Below are positions 13,046 through 24,123 of a DNA stretch of 64,000 nt, piece after piece. The stretch comes from Turritopsis dohrnii. Its lineage: Eukaryota; Cnidaria; Hydrozoa; Anthoathecata; Oceaniidae. Position 1 is the first letter of the stretch, and each line of letters begins with the position of its first letter. The notes below the pieces were generated by a model. That model searched no databases. It was given only the letters and a program-made list of their open reading frames with translations, and was not told the origin of the DNA. The translations under genes and the position numbers were made by a program. The stretch is from contig BQMF02000119.1 of assembly GCA_027922465.2 (NCBI GenBank), forward strand, positions 434,001-498,000, written 5' to 3'.

Positions 13046-13519
13046 CTTTACATATAATTGTTTTATCTATCCGTCTCGTACATTGGGTGACCTAGAAATT
13101 AATCAAATCAAGTCACATCGGTTTACACTTCAAAAGTTGGTATCCTCTTCGATTAAGGCTGATCGTTCTATGATACACAAATGAGAACGACAGACTGTTT
13201 GTGTTATGTATATTTTGATATGTCACTTTTACTACACAAGAACATTTTGTTCATTAAAATTTTACTGTCTGTAGAGGTAAATGGAAGATCAGCTACCGTC
13301 TTGTGACGCTCACCAAGAAGTCTTAATCTTGATGAGGTAGCAATGCCGTTTTCGCGAGAAAAGAAGGTTACGTTAAACAGAGAACGGATAAACTGCTAAG
13401 GAAAGGGGGTGCGTGTTGATATAGTAAACCATGTCCTGGAATGAACTTTAACACAGTTACTATGGTAACCGAAATTATTTGATTGTGTAATAAAATAGCT
13501 CTAAATAAATAGGATTCTC

Positions 13520-13650
13520 AAAGTTATTAATGCTTCTATTGGTCCGTTTTGTGATCACGTGTTATTCTTTCGAAGTTATTAATGCTTCTATTGAAGAATT
13601 TCTTGGAAAACAACACGGTATTGGTCCGTTTTCTGATCACGTGATTTCGA
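13520..13650. repeat. Local direct duplication
   Basis: AAGTTATTAATGCTTCTATT occurs at about 13521 and again at about 13573. TTGGTCCGTTTTNTGATCACGTG follows the first copy directly and the second after a 30-base insertion. No gene is apparent in 13050-13730 otherwise. Confidence 0.55.
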
Positions 13651-13730
13651 ACCGCGTTAGCATCTAAGTCTTCAACAATCATGATATGAAAAGCAATATC
13701 AACAATTCCACGTCATTTTCAGCTTTCAAA

Positions 13731-16168
13731 TTACTTCCCCTTGCCTTTCATATGATGGTAATTCGGTAAAATCTTCGTTAAGAAGTCCAGTTGAAGGATT
13801 TGCGGAGCAGGTCTTTCACTGCCTATCCGTCGATTGCCATGACTACCGTAAATAATGGTGTTCTCCGAAAGCTTTTCGCTTCCCGATATTTTGCACATCG
13901 CACCGACAACACAACCATTCGTTACCTCGACAAGAGCACCGACTTCCGACTTCGCTTCGAAGATGTTGTTGTCGCCGATTGCTATTGCTTCTACTTTCGA
14001 ACCGATTTCAAAGACGTTTGAATGTCCGATAACCATGGTATGACCAGGTTTTTTGTTGGTTATCACGGTCTGTTCTTCGATCAGGTTTCCGTCACCAATG
14101 ACAATAGGTCCTGAAATTATATCAAGATATCAACTTAAAAGCAGAGATTGCAGACACAACAATTATTACGTGAAATTGCTTTTTGCCGAGGCAAGTCATA
14201 TTTTGTATGGAAACGCGTGTTTTAAAGTCCCGTTTATGAAAACGCGGCTTTTGTGATGAAGTGATGGAAAATGTTAGATTATGCAGCATCTCCTCACTGA
14301 TAAGAGCTGTCGAGGTTGTTAACAATCAAATGAAAAGAATTTCATATTTTTGTAAAATGTTCAGTTTCGAGCGCTCGACTTTAAGTATTCAGACAAGAAC
14401 TGTGATGTTGGTCCATAACGGACTCCAATTGGTAATTTTCATGAAAACGTATGCTGAAAGTCCAATTCCATGAAAACGCGGTTTTTAAGATGAATGATAT
14501 GAAAATCGGTAAATTTCGATGTTTAACTTTCTGATTTACTTCATCTCAGCATACTTCGGATGAAGGGTGAAAGGAGTCATTAATTACCTTTCTTTTCAAG
14601 TACAGATGATGTCGATGATAACTTTCAGTGCACACAAAACTTTGTATCGGATGGTACGCGTATATTCCCTTCAAAAACGCTGTGTTTTGGATGATACATC
14701 AATGCTGATGCATCTTGTCTTGTACCAATTGTGAGAGTTTCAGAAATGATGGGAGTCAGTTAATGAAATGTCAAAAATCATATTTCCCCAACCCTAATGG
14801 GGTGACTAAAATTTTCCCCGACTTTTCTACACCCGACCAAAACGTTTCCCCGACTTTTTTCCCCCGATGAGGTGTACAATAACTATTACACGTTTTCTTT
14901 TTATAAGCAACACGTTTATAAGCAACACTAGTAAATTTTCTCAAAAAGTTAAGCAACAGTACTACCAGAATCTTAGATAAATTAGCAACATGAAATTTTG
15001 AAATTGTGCAGCACTAGCATAGCTACAACACGTCTTAAAGTTGTTACACTTGGTTGTAGGGCTCTATGTAATGATTTGAATGTCCTAGTCTTACTTTTAA
15101 TCAAACAACTAAAACATACAAAAAGGTTTTCAAGACTGGACCGATTAATGCTTAGCAACAAATTAAGCAACATTACCACTAAGTAAATGCTCATTTTTAA
15201 GTGGCATTACTACGGATGTCTGACCTTGGTGGCTTATAATAAAAAAACTTTTAAATTTTTCTGGACAAACATCAAATACAATAATATCCTGACCAAATAA
15301 CTAATAAAGGATAGTCTGCATCCTAACATTACCATGATTTTTTTGTTCTTGACAATCAAGATATCATGAACCTTCATAATAATCCTTTAACCTATACTAG
15401 AAGAAGCTGAGAATGGTCCTGGCACTTGATTCGCATTTGCCCAGCCAATCAAATTCCAATGTTGTAACTTTTTCCAGATTTGTTTTTTTCTTTTTAAAAA
15501 AAGAAAAATTACACATTCTCTCAGTCACAAAGTTTTCCAAGCCATACTCTCTCTCTCCATACAATACTACCCAGCCGACACATTTATTAAAAAATCTCTG
15601 CGAAGGTGTGTGCAGTTCTATAGAAATCTACACACAATTTCACTAAAACTGCTCTCCGTCACAGTGGATGTTTGATGATTTTGCCCGCTGGGTATGTATA
15701 GTTAGCTTTTCTTGTTTCTTTTCTTGCTTCTGAGTCAATGAAAATCTACGAAACACTTTAATGAAAAGAAAAATAAACTCTACACAGCATACTAGAGCTA
15801 GATAGAGCATATACAAAGTACAACAAAATATATTACTCTTCACAATCTTCTTCCGCAGTTAAATATCGGCATTGGAATTTTTTTTGCATCTGAATAACAG
15901 ATACTAGCAACACATTCAGGAAAAACATTTGGACAAAATTCAGACACGTTTGGACAAAGGGAGTGAGCTTCCAGAAGAAATGAAATCCACACAAAACACA
16001 ACACAAAAGCTCTAATAAATTGCTTTTCGTACCTTTCTCTGCAATTATTTTTGCCTTAGGATGAATAACTGTTTTGACGCCGATCGTGACATCACCTAAA
16101 ATCTCCGCCTCATTGCAAACAAGTGCACCAGGTGTGATTTTAAGTTGTGTTTTACTAGCTAGGCTCAT
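13731..16168 (-). CDS. DCTN6: Dynactin subunit 6 (p27), left-handed beta-helix protein
   Basis: There are two exons on the minus strand: 16168-16033 (ATG) and 14110-13731 (TAA), joined in phase 1 across a 1.9-kb intron. Together they encode 171 residues against about 190 in human DCTN6. The N-terminus contains [20 protein letters not shown] and [13 protein letters not shown]. The second exon continues [33 protein letters not shown] and [13 protein letters not shown], and ends with [20 protein letters not shown]. The repeated [LIV]-G-x4-[LIV] hexapeptides are those of a bacterial-transferase-type beta-helix. The family is a pointed-end subunit of dynactin, the cytoplasmic dynein activator, and pairs with DCTN5. 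The length and the conserved C-terminal [13 protein letters not shown] support an intact gene, somewhat short at the C-terminus. Confidence 0.95.
15569..15693. mobile_element. Hairpin MITE, copy 1 (DCTN6 intron)
   Basis: This is a full-length copy running from ACCCAGCCGACACATTT to TTTTGCCCGCTGGGTA, whose ends are imperfect inverted repeats. The two inner arms also pair: TCTCTGCGAAGGxGTG against CTGCTCTCCGTCACAGTG. It lies in the single DCTN6 intron. Confidence 0.8.
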
Positions 16169-16277
16169 CTAAATACAATTACCTTTTTATTAGAAATATA
16201 TACGATAAGAAAATGTTTCAGTAAAAATATCATTGAAGAAACAAAATTTCCTTTGAGAACCTCAAAATTTCAAAATA

Positions 16278-16622
16278 AAATTTTTTTTATATAAGAAACA
16301 TGAGGCTGAAATGTGGGAAAAATTAAGAAACATGGTAGGCAGAACTCTGATGAACATATTTTCAACAACGACAAGAATATTAAACATCAGTGAATAAATC
16401 AAAAACGTTTCCATCAAATTTGTCCATGTATATTCCACTAGCATATCATCTTTTTCTTGGTCAGTCTCTATGTCAATAAACTCGTCATCAGGCTTGCCAA
16501 AGCTTTGTTTTTAAAATATTTTTTAAGAAACATCTAAGAAACATTTCAGGTTGAAGAAATGAAAATATTAACAAACATTCAGGCTCAACTCAAATTGTGT
16601 GTTTCTTATATAAAAAAAAACG
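16278..16622. mobile_element. TIR element with poly-A/T ends
   Basis: TTTTTTTTATATAAGAAACA at the left is inverted at the right as TGTTTCTTATATAAAAAAAA. The internal AAGAAACAT words are repeated. It lies just upstream of the DCTN6 start and encodes no protein. Low sequence complexity makes the borders uncertain. Confidence 0.5.
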
Positions 16623-16702
16623 TGAATTTATGGAATATACTTTTTTTTTTTACAACTCTCAGTTAGGATAAACTGGCAATATAAGCCACTATTTACAATT
16701 AA

Positions 16703-17184
16703 AGGGATTCCTGCGTCCAAAATGATATTCACAAATATGATAGAGCTCAAAAAGTTGTTTAACAAGTCTCTTTTCAGTATTTCATAATTATTTATAGTTT
16801 CTGAGATATTTCGTTTTTAAAATCTTATATTTAATTTATGCAATGCATATTTATGATGTAATAAGATAGTAACTAACACTTTTCATTAAAATAACTTTAG
16901 ATATGATTAATATTACATCTTTGCAAGTTACTATGAAGTAAAGGCTTCCACTCTGAGTTGATTTATAGAAAAATAAAGTCATAATATTTACTAATTCAGA
17001 AGTTATAAACACTAACAAAATACTATCTTATTACATCATAATTATGCGTTGCATAATTTGAACATTTTTAAATTGAAATATCTGCCCAAGAAAACAAAAT
17101 TTCCAAAAACTGTAAAAAGAGTTCTTAAACAACTTGTGAGTTCCATCATCCCTTGAAATATCATTTTATACGCAGGAATCCCCT
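16703..17184. mobile_element. MITE with 27-bp TIRs and TTAA-like flank
   Basis: AGGGATTCCTGCGTCCAAAA at 16703 is matched in inverse at the right by TTTTATACGCAGGAATCCCC. The left flank is TTAA and the right flank has decayed to TTGT. A second internal palindrome pairs ATGCAATGCATATTTATGAT (about 16838) with ATCATAATTATGCGTTGCAT (about 17034), so the whole element folds back on itself. Confidence 0.75.
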
Positions 17185-17954
17185 TTGTGTTTGTAGGTAA
17201 GCAGTTATAATTTAATTCCTGTCATTATCCAACTTGTATAATTATTACCACATATGCAGCATATATTTCATTCTTTTATAAACAAAAATGGTTGCAAATG
17301 GACACAACAATCAATAAGCAACCCAATATTCCGCATATTTTGCTCTTCAAACATACCAAATCTTGAAATATCTAAACACATGTTCAAATCTGCTTGAAAT
17401 TGCTTAAAACAGAGAGCTTTAATTAAAATTTTGATTCCTTCCCTAACTTCTTGAGGAGTTAAGTTAAAGAATCTGCCTCAAGCAACATTTCTTGGTACCT
17501 ATCACACATCATTTGAGTCTCACAACTCCTCAATATTTTTTCATTCACCAATATCTTAATTCAAACGTTTCCACTTCAACTCCATCGAACTCAACTACTA
17601 CCATGAAAGAAGAGGTGAAAAACTGTGATTTGTTTGTTTGTTTGATTGCTTCTCTGTCATGTATTGATTCCTAATTCCTGCCTCAACAAACAGACGACCC
17701 CATTCTCTGTTTAGTGTCATGGCTATCAAGGAGGTATCTCTTCTTTATGAGTTTATTCTATATTGCTTTATGGCATACCATGAAGCTAACTGTGGTTAAA
17801 ACACATAACGTATAGCATCCTGCATTAGTCCTGGCATACCATGGCATACCATATCATACCATAGATAATCAAAAACGTAAACATTCTTTTAAAAATGTTA
17901 CCTGTAATTTTTCGCAGTTTCAACTCCAACCCAGATGGGTTTTCTCTTCTCGTA

Positions 17955-18131
17955 CAGTGGAACCTCTAATTAACGGACACGCTAATTAGCGGACACCTCT
18001 CATAAACGGACAAATTCATTTTCCCCGGCGAAAGTCAAGCTCCCATAAGAAACTCTCCAAAAAGCGGACACCTCTAATTAGCGGACAAAATTTTTTTCCC
18101 CGATGGTGTCCGCTAATTAGAGGTTTCACTG
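17955..18131. mobile_element. Small pogo/Tigger-type MITE with TA duplication
   Basis: The element is 177 bp long, with CAGTGGAACCTCTAATTAAC at the left and the inverse TAGAGGTTTCACTG at the right. TA flanks both sides (17953-17954 and 18132-18133). Subterminal TAATTAGCGGACAC repeats are present. The CAGTGGAACCTC end and TA target are known hallmarks of Tigger/pogo MITEs. Confidence 0.85.
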
Positions 18132-18136
18132 TATTA

Positions 18137-18242
18137 ACGTCTGCAAAATCATAAAAAAATCACTGCAATGAAGAGCATTTTTATCAAAATAGTGTATATA
18201 TTTCTTTGGAAATGCACTCCTTCACAGAGATTTTTCAACAAC
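18137..18242. mobile_element. Hairpin MITE, copy 2 (end-decayed)
   Basis: The internal core is recognisable: AATCACTGCAATGAAGAGCA, then TTTCTTTGGAAATGCACTCC and TTCACAGAGATTTTTCAACA. The outer CCAGC ends are lost. It lies next to the TA-flanked element at 17955-18131. Confidence 0.65.
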
Positions 18243-18245
18243 GTA

Positions 18246-19123
18246 GAAAGACAATTTTAGATGAAATGTGCAAATTGTTTTTCACTAAATATAATACTAC
18301 TTGGAATAAAATTTTCACAAGTTATCATATGTTCTAACAATTTTCTGGTTGTTATCAAATACAGGTCGAGCAAAACCTTGCGGAAATACAGAAGCAATAT
18401 TTTACACTTTCACCTACTTACAAAACAGATTCGTGTATAAGATTATGCATCAAGATTAGTTTCAGTTAAGACCATGATGAATCATTTAAAATATTTTTGC
18501 AAATATTGTGTATGGATCATTCAGTGTCAAGTTAACAAATTCTCACAAGGTTTTCTCATTGACCCTTTACATTTTTGTGAAACCTTATGCAGTGATTTTT
18601 CTCTATCAAATTAGAAAGTCCTGAAATTTTCAGAGCAAAATGTTGACTCGTTCAGAAGTTATATAGCTGTTCGAAGTTAGTTGCTTCGCTGTAAATTTTC
18701 AATAGTTGAAGGATGCTTAGTATAAAAGGCACTTTCCAAATGTCTATTATTCCAAATTTATTTGTAGGTAACCATATAATGGTTGTTTTAGTTGTGAAAG
18801 TATTTACAATTACAAGTCAACAGAAATTGAACAAGCATTGCAGTTCTATGTGACATCATTGAGAATCCATGTTTGCATAGCCATGTTAATTTATCTAACT
18901 GTTAATACATATACATAATGCTTTCTTTAATTAAGTTGTAAACTTTGTCTACAATCGTCACACATCACAAATTTTTCAGTGCTTTTATTCGAACAATAGG
19001 CTATTTAAATCAAATTGCCTGCCATGTTTGACATTTTATCATTTATTAATACATTCCTGTCTTAACCGAACACCAGTACTCATAGAACAAAGAAAGAAAA
19101 TGCGATTCACAAGCTTTGCTTAA
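18246..19123. other. Gene-free AT-rich stretch
   Basis: I see no exon, RNA gene or inverted-repeat element here. The 5' end of the LINE that follows may begin within the last part of this stretch. Confidence 0.35.
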
Positions 19124-20687
19124 AAATTAAAAAATTCTTCCCAGACAATTGTCAGTTATGCAAGGAATCATACTGCGTCAAGTTTGATGACAAGCCTCTA
19201 ATGCAATGTGGGCCATGTGGGCAGGAAGTTCACCGACCTTGTTATCTGAAACTGTTAAAAAGTATGAATCGTATAAACGAAAAGGAAGAAATGAAAGTGT
19301 AAGTTTATAACATGCCAGGAGTTTATTTTTTGTGCCGTACCTGTCAAGAAGAAACCATCACTTTTCTAATCACACAAAACTACACCAATCAAAATTCACC
19401 TGATTCTATCGAGGAAAAGACATTTCAAGACAGCCAAAACACATTGACTATTGTCACAAGTGATACGCCTGTTGGCAGAACCCCAAGAAAACTCCTGCAC
19501 TTACCACTTACACCAAATGTAATCTTTGGTCAAACAAATGAACGTAATATGAGGACACCTGGAAAGGATTCAATTCATGAAAAACAAGTTCCAAAGAGAA
19601 CTACAGAATAAAGAGTTGCTAACTTCAGAAACCACAAATACAAATGATAAAATTCTCCACAACTTGACAGATAAAACCAAATTGAATGCACTTAACAACG
19701 AACCACCTGTCTGCTACTTCTACAAGAAAGGAAAATGCAAACATGGACTTAAACATGTGCATTCAAACATCCAAAAGCTTGTGCAAAACTAATGAAATTT
19801 GGTAATAAGAGTCCGAAAGGCTGTAATGCTGGCGATAAATGTCCGAATTATCATCCAAAAATGTCTGCTTCATCATCAATAAAACAAGGAGAGTGTTATA
19901 ATGAATATAATGCACATGCAAAAGGAACAAAAAGAACAAAATCCTTCACAAACAAAAACAAATCTAACGTAACTGATAAACAAAATACTAGTTCACAATC
20001 AGAGGATTTTTTAACGATTCTGGACAATTTCCGATCAGAAATGATATCGCTAATAAACCAAAACTTGAAAGAGAAAGAAAACAAAATTCACCAGGAATGG
20101 CCGTTTCAAATTACTCCAAACTTAATGAAGCACCCAATAACAGCTTACATCATCAGGAGACCGCAATTCAGAAATCAACTCACACAAATGAGAATGATGA
20201 TGACAATTTTAAACACGCTTTCCTTTGTTAACATTCAATGTTTATGTCCCCGAACAAAACAATCATCAGCCCCATATTTAGCTGACATTCTAAGTACGGA
20301 GAATCATGTGTTCATGAGGCTGACAGAGACATCGCTGTCAAAAGGACATAACGAAGCTGAGCTTAAAATTGAAGGCTACACATTACATCGAAAGGATCGA
20401 GAACGCGTCAAATCAATTCGTGGACGACACAGTGGAGGCATAGCTTTCTACATTGCTCCATTTTTCAAACCTATATGGAATTCCTCAAACGGGGTGAATG
20501 AGGCACTTATGTTGTACTCAATGGAATTCAACCTCATAGTATGTATCCTTTACAGACAACCTACCAATCCTGAACACAAGTCTGATGCACCAGAATTTAA
20601 TGAGCTTATCTCTGCCATGGAAACAGCATTAGAATCAATATTGAAGGCAAACCACCTGAAATGTACATATGCAGAGATTTTAACATA
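19124..20687 (+). pseudogene. LINE (CR1/L2-like) 5' part: PHD and CCCH finger region, start of endonuclease
   Basis: In broken frames this encodes a PHD-like finger (CQLCKESYCV, CGPCGQEVHRPCY, then FLCRTCQEE), as in ORF1 of CR1-type LINEs. CCCH-like fingers follow (CYFYKKGKCKHG, CNAGDKCPNYHP, GECYNEY). Then comes an exonuclease-endonuclease-phosphatase domain with NIQCLCPRTKQSS, RLTETSLSKGHNEAEL and HRKDRERVKSIRGRHSGGIA. Stops and frameshifts separate the pieces. The coding sequence stops at the DNA transposon at 20688, which has inserted inside the conserved DFN motif of the endonuclease, and resumes at 24124. Confidence 0.72.
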
Positions 20688-20991
20688 CTTTAAGGGGATT
20701 AATTTTCGCGGGGATTAATTTTCGCGGATTTCGCGGATTTTGGCCTCATCCGGGAAAATAAGTCCCCGCGAAAATCCGGAAAGAGGCCATCCGCGAAAAT
20801 TTGTCCCCGCGAAAATTTTGAAAAAATATCCGATCCGCGAAATTTGTTTTCTATGATTTTTTCTACTTTTTAACGAACTTTCACACTTTTTCCATAGTGT
20901 TTTGCCGACCTCCCAGTTTTCTATTTGGAAATAGACGAGGAAGGAAAAGATCATTTGATTTAGTTTACGTAATTCTTTTCTAAAAAATTCT

Positions 20992-21619
20992 TTAGTCAAT
21001 TACAATAGAAACTTTTTCATTGGTCATTTTTCGTCTTGCTGGTTCGTTTCGATCTCGTGCGGCACTCGTTTTGACAGTAGCACTCGAAAACATCGTTCTG
21101 ATATCACGATCTCGTCGCGGTCTCTTGGAGTTTGCAACTGTATCTTTACTTTTTGTCTTTTTTTTCACTCTCGACTGATCAACAGTTTCGCAAGATCTGA
21201 CCAAAAACGACCCAAGAACCACTTCTTCCTCAGGTTCAGCGTATAATTCGGTCACAAGCTGCATGTATTTTTCGAGTAACATGTGGTTTCTCACAGTTCC
21301 AGCCATCCTGACAGTCACCTTACAAGCTATTTCAAGCCCACCTTAATGGAGAACGTCTGTAGTTTGTCGTTGTAAGTGTGGCTTGTACTGCTGCCCCACG
21401 GTCTAGTAAAAATTTACTGACTCTCGATATTTCCCGAGGTAAATGTCCAACTATCTCCCCGTTGTTATTGAGCATCTTTATGGCAAAAATGTCAAAAACA
21501 TTTCCAAAGTCATGTGCACACTGCAAAACCTCGGAAACTTGAGGATTCCAGAATTGTCTATAGTAATGATATCCTCTTATTGCAGCTATAAATTCACAAA
21601 CTTTTTCTGTGTTCGTCAT
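20992..21619 (-). pseudogene. HIRAN-domain protein carried by the transposon, one frameshift
   Basis: The start is ATG at 21619. The N-terminal 90 residues form a HIRAN domain: IRGYHYYRQFWNPQVSEVLQ, HDFGNVFDIFAIKM, GEIVGHLPREISRVSKFLLD. The frame breaks at about 21335-21345, where SPL should continue into GGLEIACKVTVRM. The remainder, to the stop at 20992, is a basic region (KKKTKSKDT, SKRPRRDRDI). About 205 residues would be encoded without the frameshift. HIRAN domains, as in HLTF/Rad5, bind single-stranded 3' DNA ends at damaged or stalled forks. A role in transposition or repair of the excision site is inference. The gene diverges from the transposase across about 450 bp. Confidence 0.82.
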
Positions 21620-22075
21620 TTTCGCTCCTTGCTTTTTTGTCGTGACATAGAGCTTCGAAAAAATAAAAAGTTCTTTTTATTGTTAATTGTGTATTCATAA
21701 TTATATTTGTAACATTCGATTCGAATCATTATATATTCAGGGGGTCTTGTCATAATTTTTTTTGTAAATAGTTCACAAAAAGGAAAGCAATGTAACAGGC
21801 CTTTTACGACTTCAGACTGATCTTTGGTATGCTTAGTTTGGATCTCTTGAGAAGCTTTCAATAAAAAGTATGGACCTTTTTCCGAGTAGAAAATGGTGAA
21901 AAATTAAAATAAAACAGATCAACAACAAACCCCCTGTGTCGGATAAAGTAGCGGGAAAGACCCTCCTTCACAGTGATTATACAGTAAGTCAATAAGCGCT
22001 GTAGGGAAATATGTATGTATGTGGGAGAACAGTGTTTTTAAATCAAATTTATTGTTTTGTTTTCTTGTGTTGTGA

Positions 22076-23637
22076 ATGAAAAGTGTGTCAAGGGATGTGA
22101 GCAAGATGGAGAGAGAAGATGACATCGGTGAAGTTGATACAACAAGAATTGAATCAGAAATCAGTAACAGACCATCAAAGAGAAAAACTGAATACGCTAA
22201 ATATACACCAGAAGATCGCCATAGCATAGGGAAGTATGCTAGTGAGAATGGTCCGATTGCTGCGGTCAGAAAATTTAGTTCAAAATTTGCAAACTTGAAT
22301 GAAAGTACCGCGCGTACATTTCGAAAAAAGTATGAAGAGCAAATCTCTGTTGCAAAGAAAAAAGGAACAGTTCCTGAGAAATCAATACCTGCGGAAAAGC
22401 GAGGAAGAAAACTTCTACTTGGTTGCATAGACGAAATGGTTCAGAAGTATCTCTTATCAGCTAGTAACAGGGGGGCTGTTATCTCCAGAGGTGTCGCAAA
22501 ATGTTGTGCAAAAGCTTTATGGCTCGCTATCCAGACCGTATCGGAAATATTGATGTCGAATCTTCTCACTGGGCTCAAAGCTTATTCAGAAGAATGAACT
22601 TTGTTCGTCGTAGGGCCACAACGTCTAAGTTACAGATTCCTGATGGTGCTTTTAAGGAAGCCAAACTGCTATACCTTAACGATATCGTATCGAAAGTTAA
22701 TCGTCACAAAATTCCCGATTCTCTCATTATCAACATCGACCAAACACCTACTAAATATGTGCCAGTTGGTAGATCAACACTCGCAGCAAAAAATTCCAAA
22801 ACGGTTGCTGTAGCAGGGAGTTCAGATAAAAGAACAATCACTGCAACATTTGCGATCACATTCAATGATAAGTTCTTACCAATGCAATTAATTTACAAAG
22901 GTAAAACTACGAAATGTCTTCCACGATTTAAATTTCCTGATGGGTTTTCGTTGAGCTACAATGAGACTCACTACAGCAATGAAAACGAAGCTTGCAAATT
23001 GATCAATGAGGTTCTAAAGCCTTACATCGACAACGTAATTAAAGAGGAAAATTTGCCAATCGATCAAAAAGCGTTAGTTATAATGGACGTTTTTACAGGG
23101 CAGATGACGGAAGCAGTTTTGGATCTTTTTGAAAAACAAAACATTAAAATCACATGTGTTCCTGCTAATATGACGCACTTGCTGCAGCCTCTTGATCTGA
23201 CCGTCAAATGATATGCTAAAAAGTATACAAGTAGAAAATTTAATGAATGGTATACCAGACAAATTGGAATACAGCTAGATGAAGGCAAATCACTGCAAGA
23301 TATTACCGTTCCATTGCTTCTTTCCCGCTTGAAGCCTATCCACGCTCAATGGATGGTAGATCTGTATAATGATATGACGAAAGAGGATGGCAAGAATGTT
23401 ATTAAAAGCGCCTGGAAAACTGCAGGTATCACTGAAGCCCTTGAATCTGGTATCAAAGGTCTTGAATCACTCGATCCTTTTCAGGATATCGATCCGATGC
23501 TGCCAGTCTCAAACGAAGATAATCAACCTAATTTGACATCTATTTCCAACCTTACAGAAGGGCAATTAAAGGTCGCGTACACTCGTAGAAGCGAACACGT
23601 AGCGGATGAATCGGAAGATAAAGAAGAAGAAGAATAA
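22076..23637 (+). pseudogene. DDE_1 (pogo/Jerky-like) transposase, frameshift and internal stop
   Basis: The N-terminal part (22076 to about 22500) has an acidic leader, then a helix-turn-helix-like segment (YTPEDRHSIGKYASENGPIA) and a KKKGTVPEKSIPAEKRGRK linker. The frame then shifts at about 22500. The catalytic core carries SLIINIDQTPTKYVPV (first Asp), ALVIMDVFTGQMTE (second Asp) and VPANMTHLLQPLDLTV (third Asp), the DDE_1 signature. An in-frame TGA at 23209-23211 interrupts it just after this motif. The C-terminus resumes with LSRLKPIHAQWMVDLY and ends in an acidic tail. The family cuts and pastes its own element at TA sites. Two lesions make this copy defective. Confidence 0.88.
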
Positions 23638-24123
23638 TGTACCCGCCTCTAGTGATGAAGCTGATGTTGATTTTTCTCGTAATGCATTTGATGCGTTTGA
23701 TGATGAACCATAAGACTATTTTTTAAATGTCGCAAGAGATTCTCGTTTTTATTATATTGTGTTGTGTTTTATCTACTAATGAGTTTGTTTGTTATTAAGA
23801 TAGTTTGAACCATAGTACATGATAACTTTGTCTCGATTTTACTATTTTTACTTAACCCCTTTAAAGGATCTAATTCCCTGGCCAGCTAGAAATCTGAGAC
23901 TTTTCGATGATTAATTCGCTTGTAAGTCCAAAAATACTATTTTAGAACTTATTTTGTTACATTTCAAAAATCGTCAAATTTTGCCTCATCCGCGAAAATA
24001 AGTCCCCGCGAAGTATTTGGAAATGCGTCATCCGCGAAAATAAATCCCCGCGAAATGCCAAAATTTCGCGGATGGGCTGAACCGCGAAAATTAATCCCCG
24101 CGAAAATTAATCCCCTTAAAGTA

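Larger units (their letters stand above)
20688..24121. mobile_element. Complete TA-flanked DNA transposon with transposase and HIRAN gene
   Basis: The ends are inverted repeats of about 40 bp starting CTTTAAGGGGATTAATTTTC, with further CGCGAAAATTAATCCCC and CCGCGAAAATAAGTCCCC repeats inward on both sides. TA is duplicated at 20686-20687 and 24122-24123. The cargo is a plus-strand DDE_1 transposase (22076-23637) and a minus-strand HIRAN-domain gene (20992-21619), transcribed divergently. Both are broken, so this copy is not autonomous now. TIRs, TA target and transposase type place it with the Tc1/mariner-pogo superfamily. Confidence 0.9.

Noticed and set aside
14760..14880. 'gttttccccgactttt' repeats as an inverted-repeat transposon end
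   Set aside because: The words are repeated, but I could not find a matching inverted partner or target duplication.
21919..22428. 169-residue minus-strand open frame
   Set aside because: It overlaps the transposase N-terminal region on the opposite strand. The transposase has family motifs; this frame has none.
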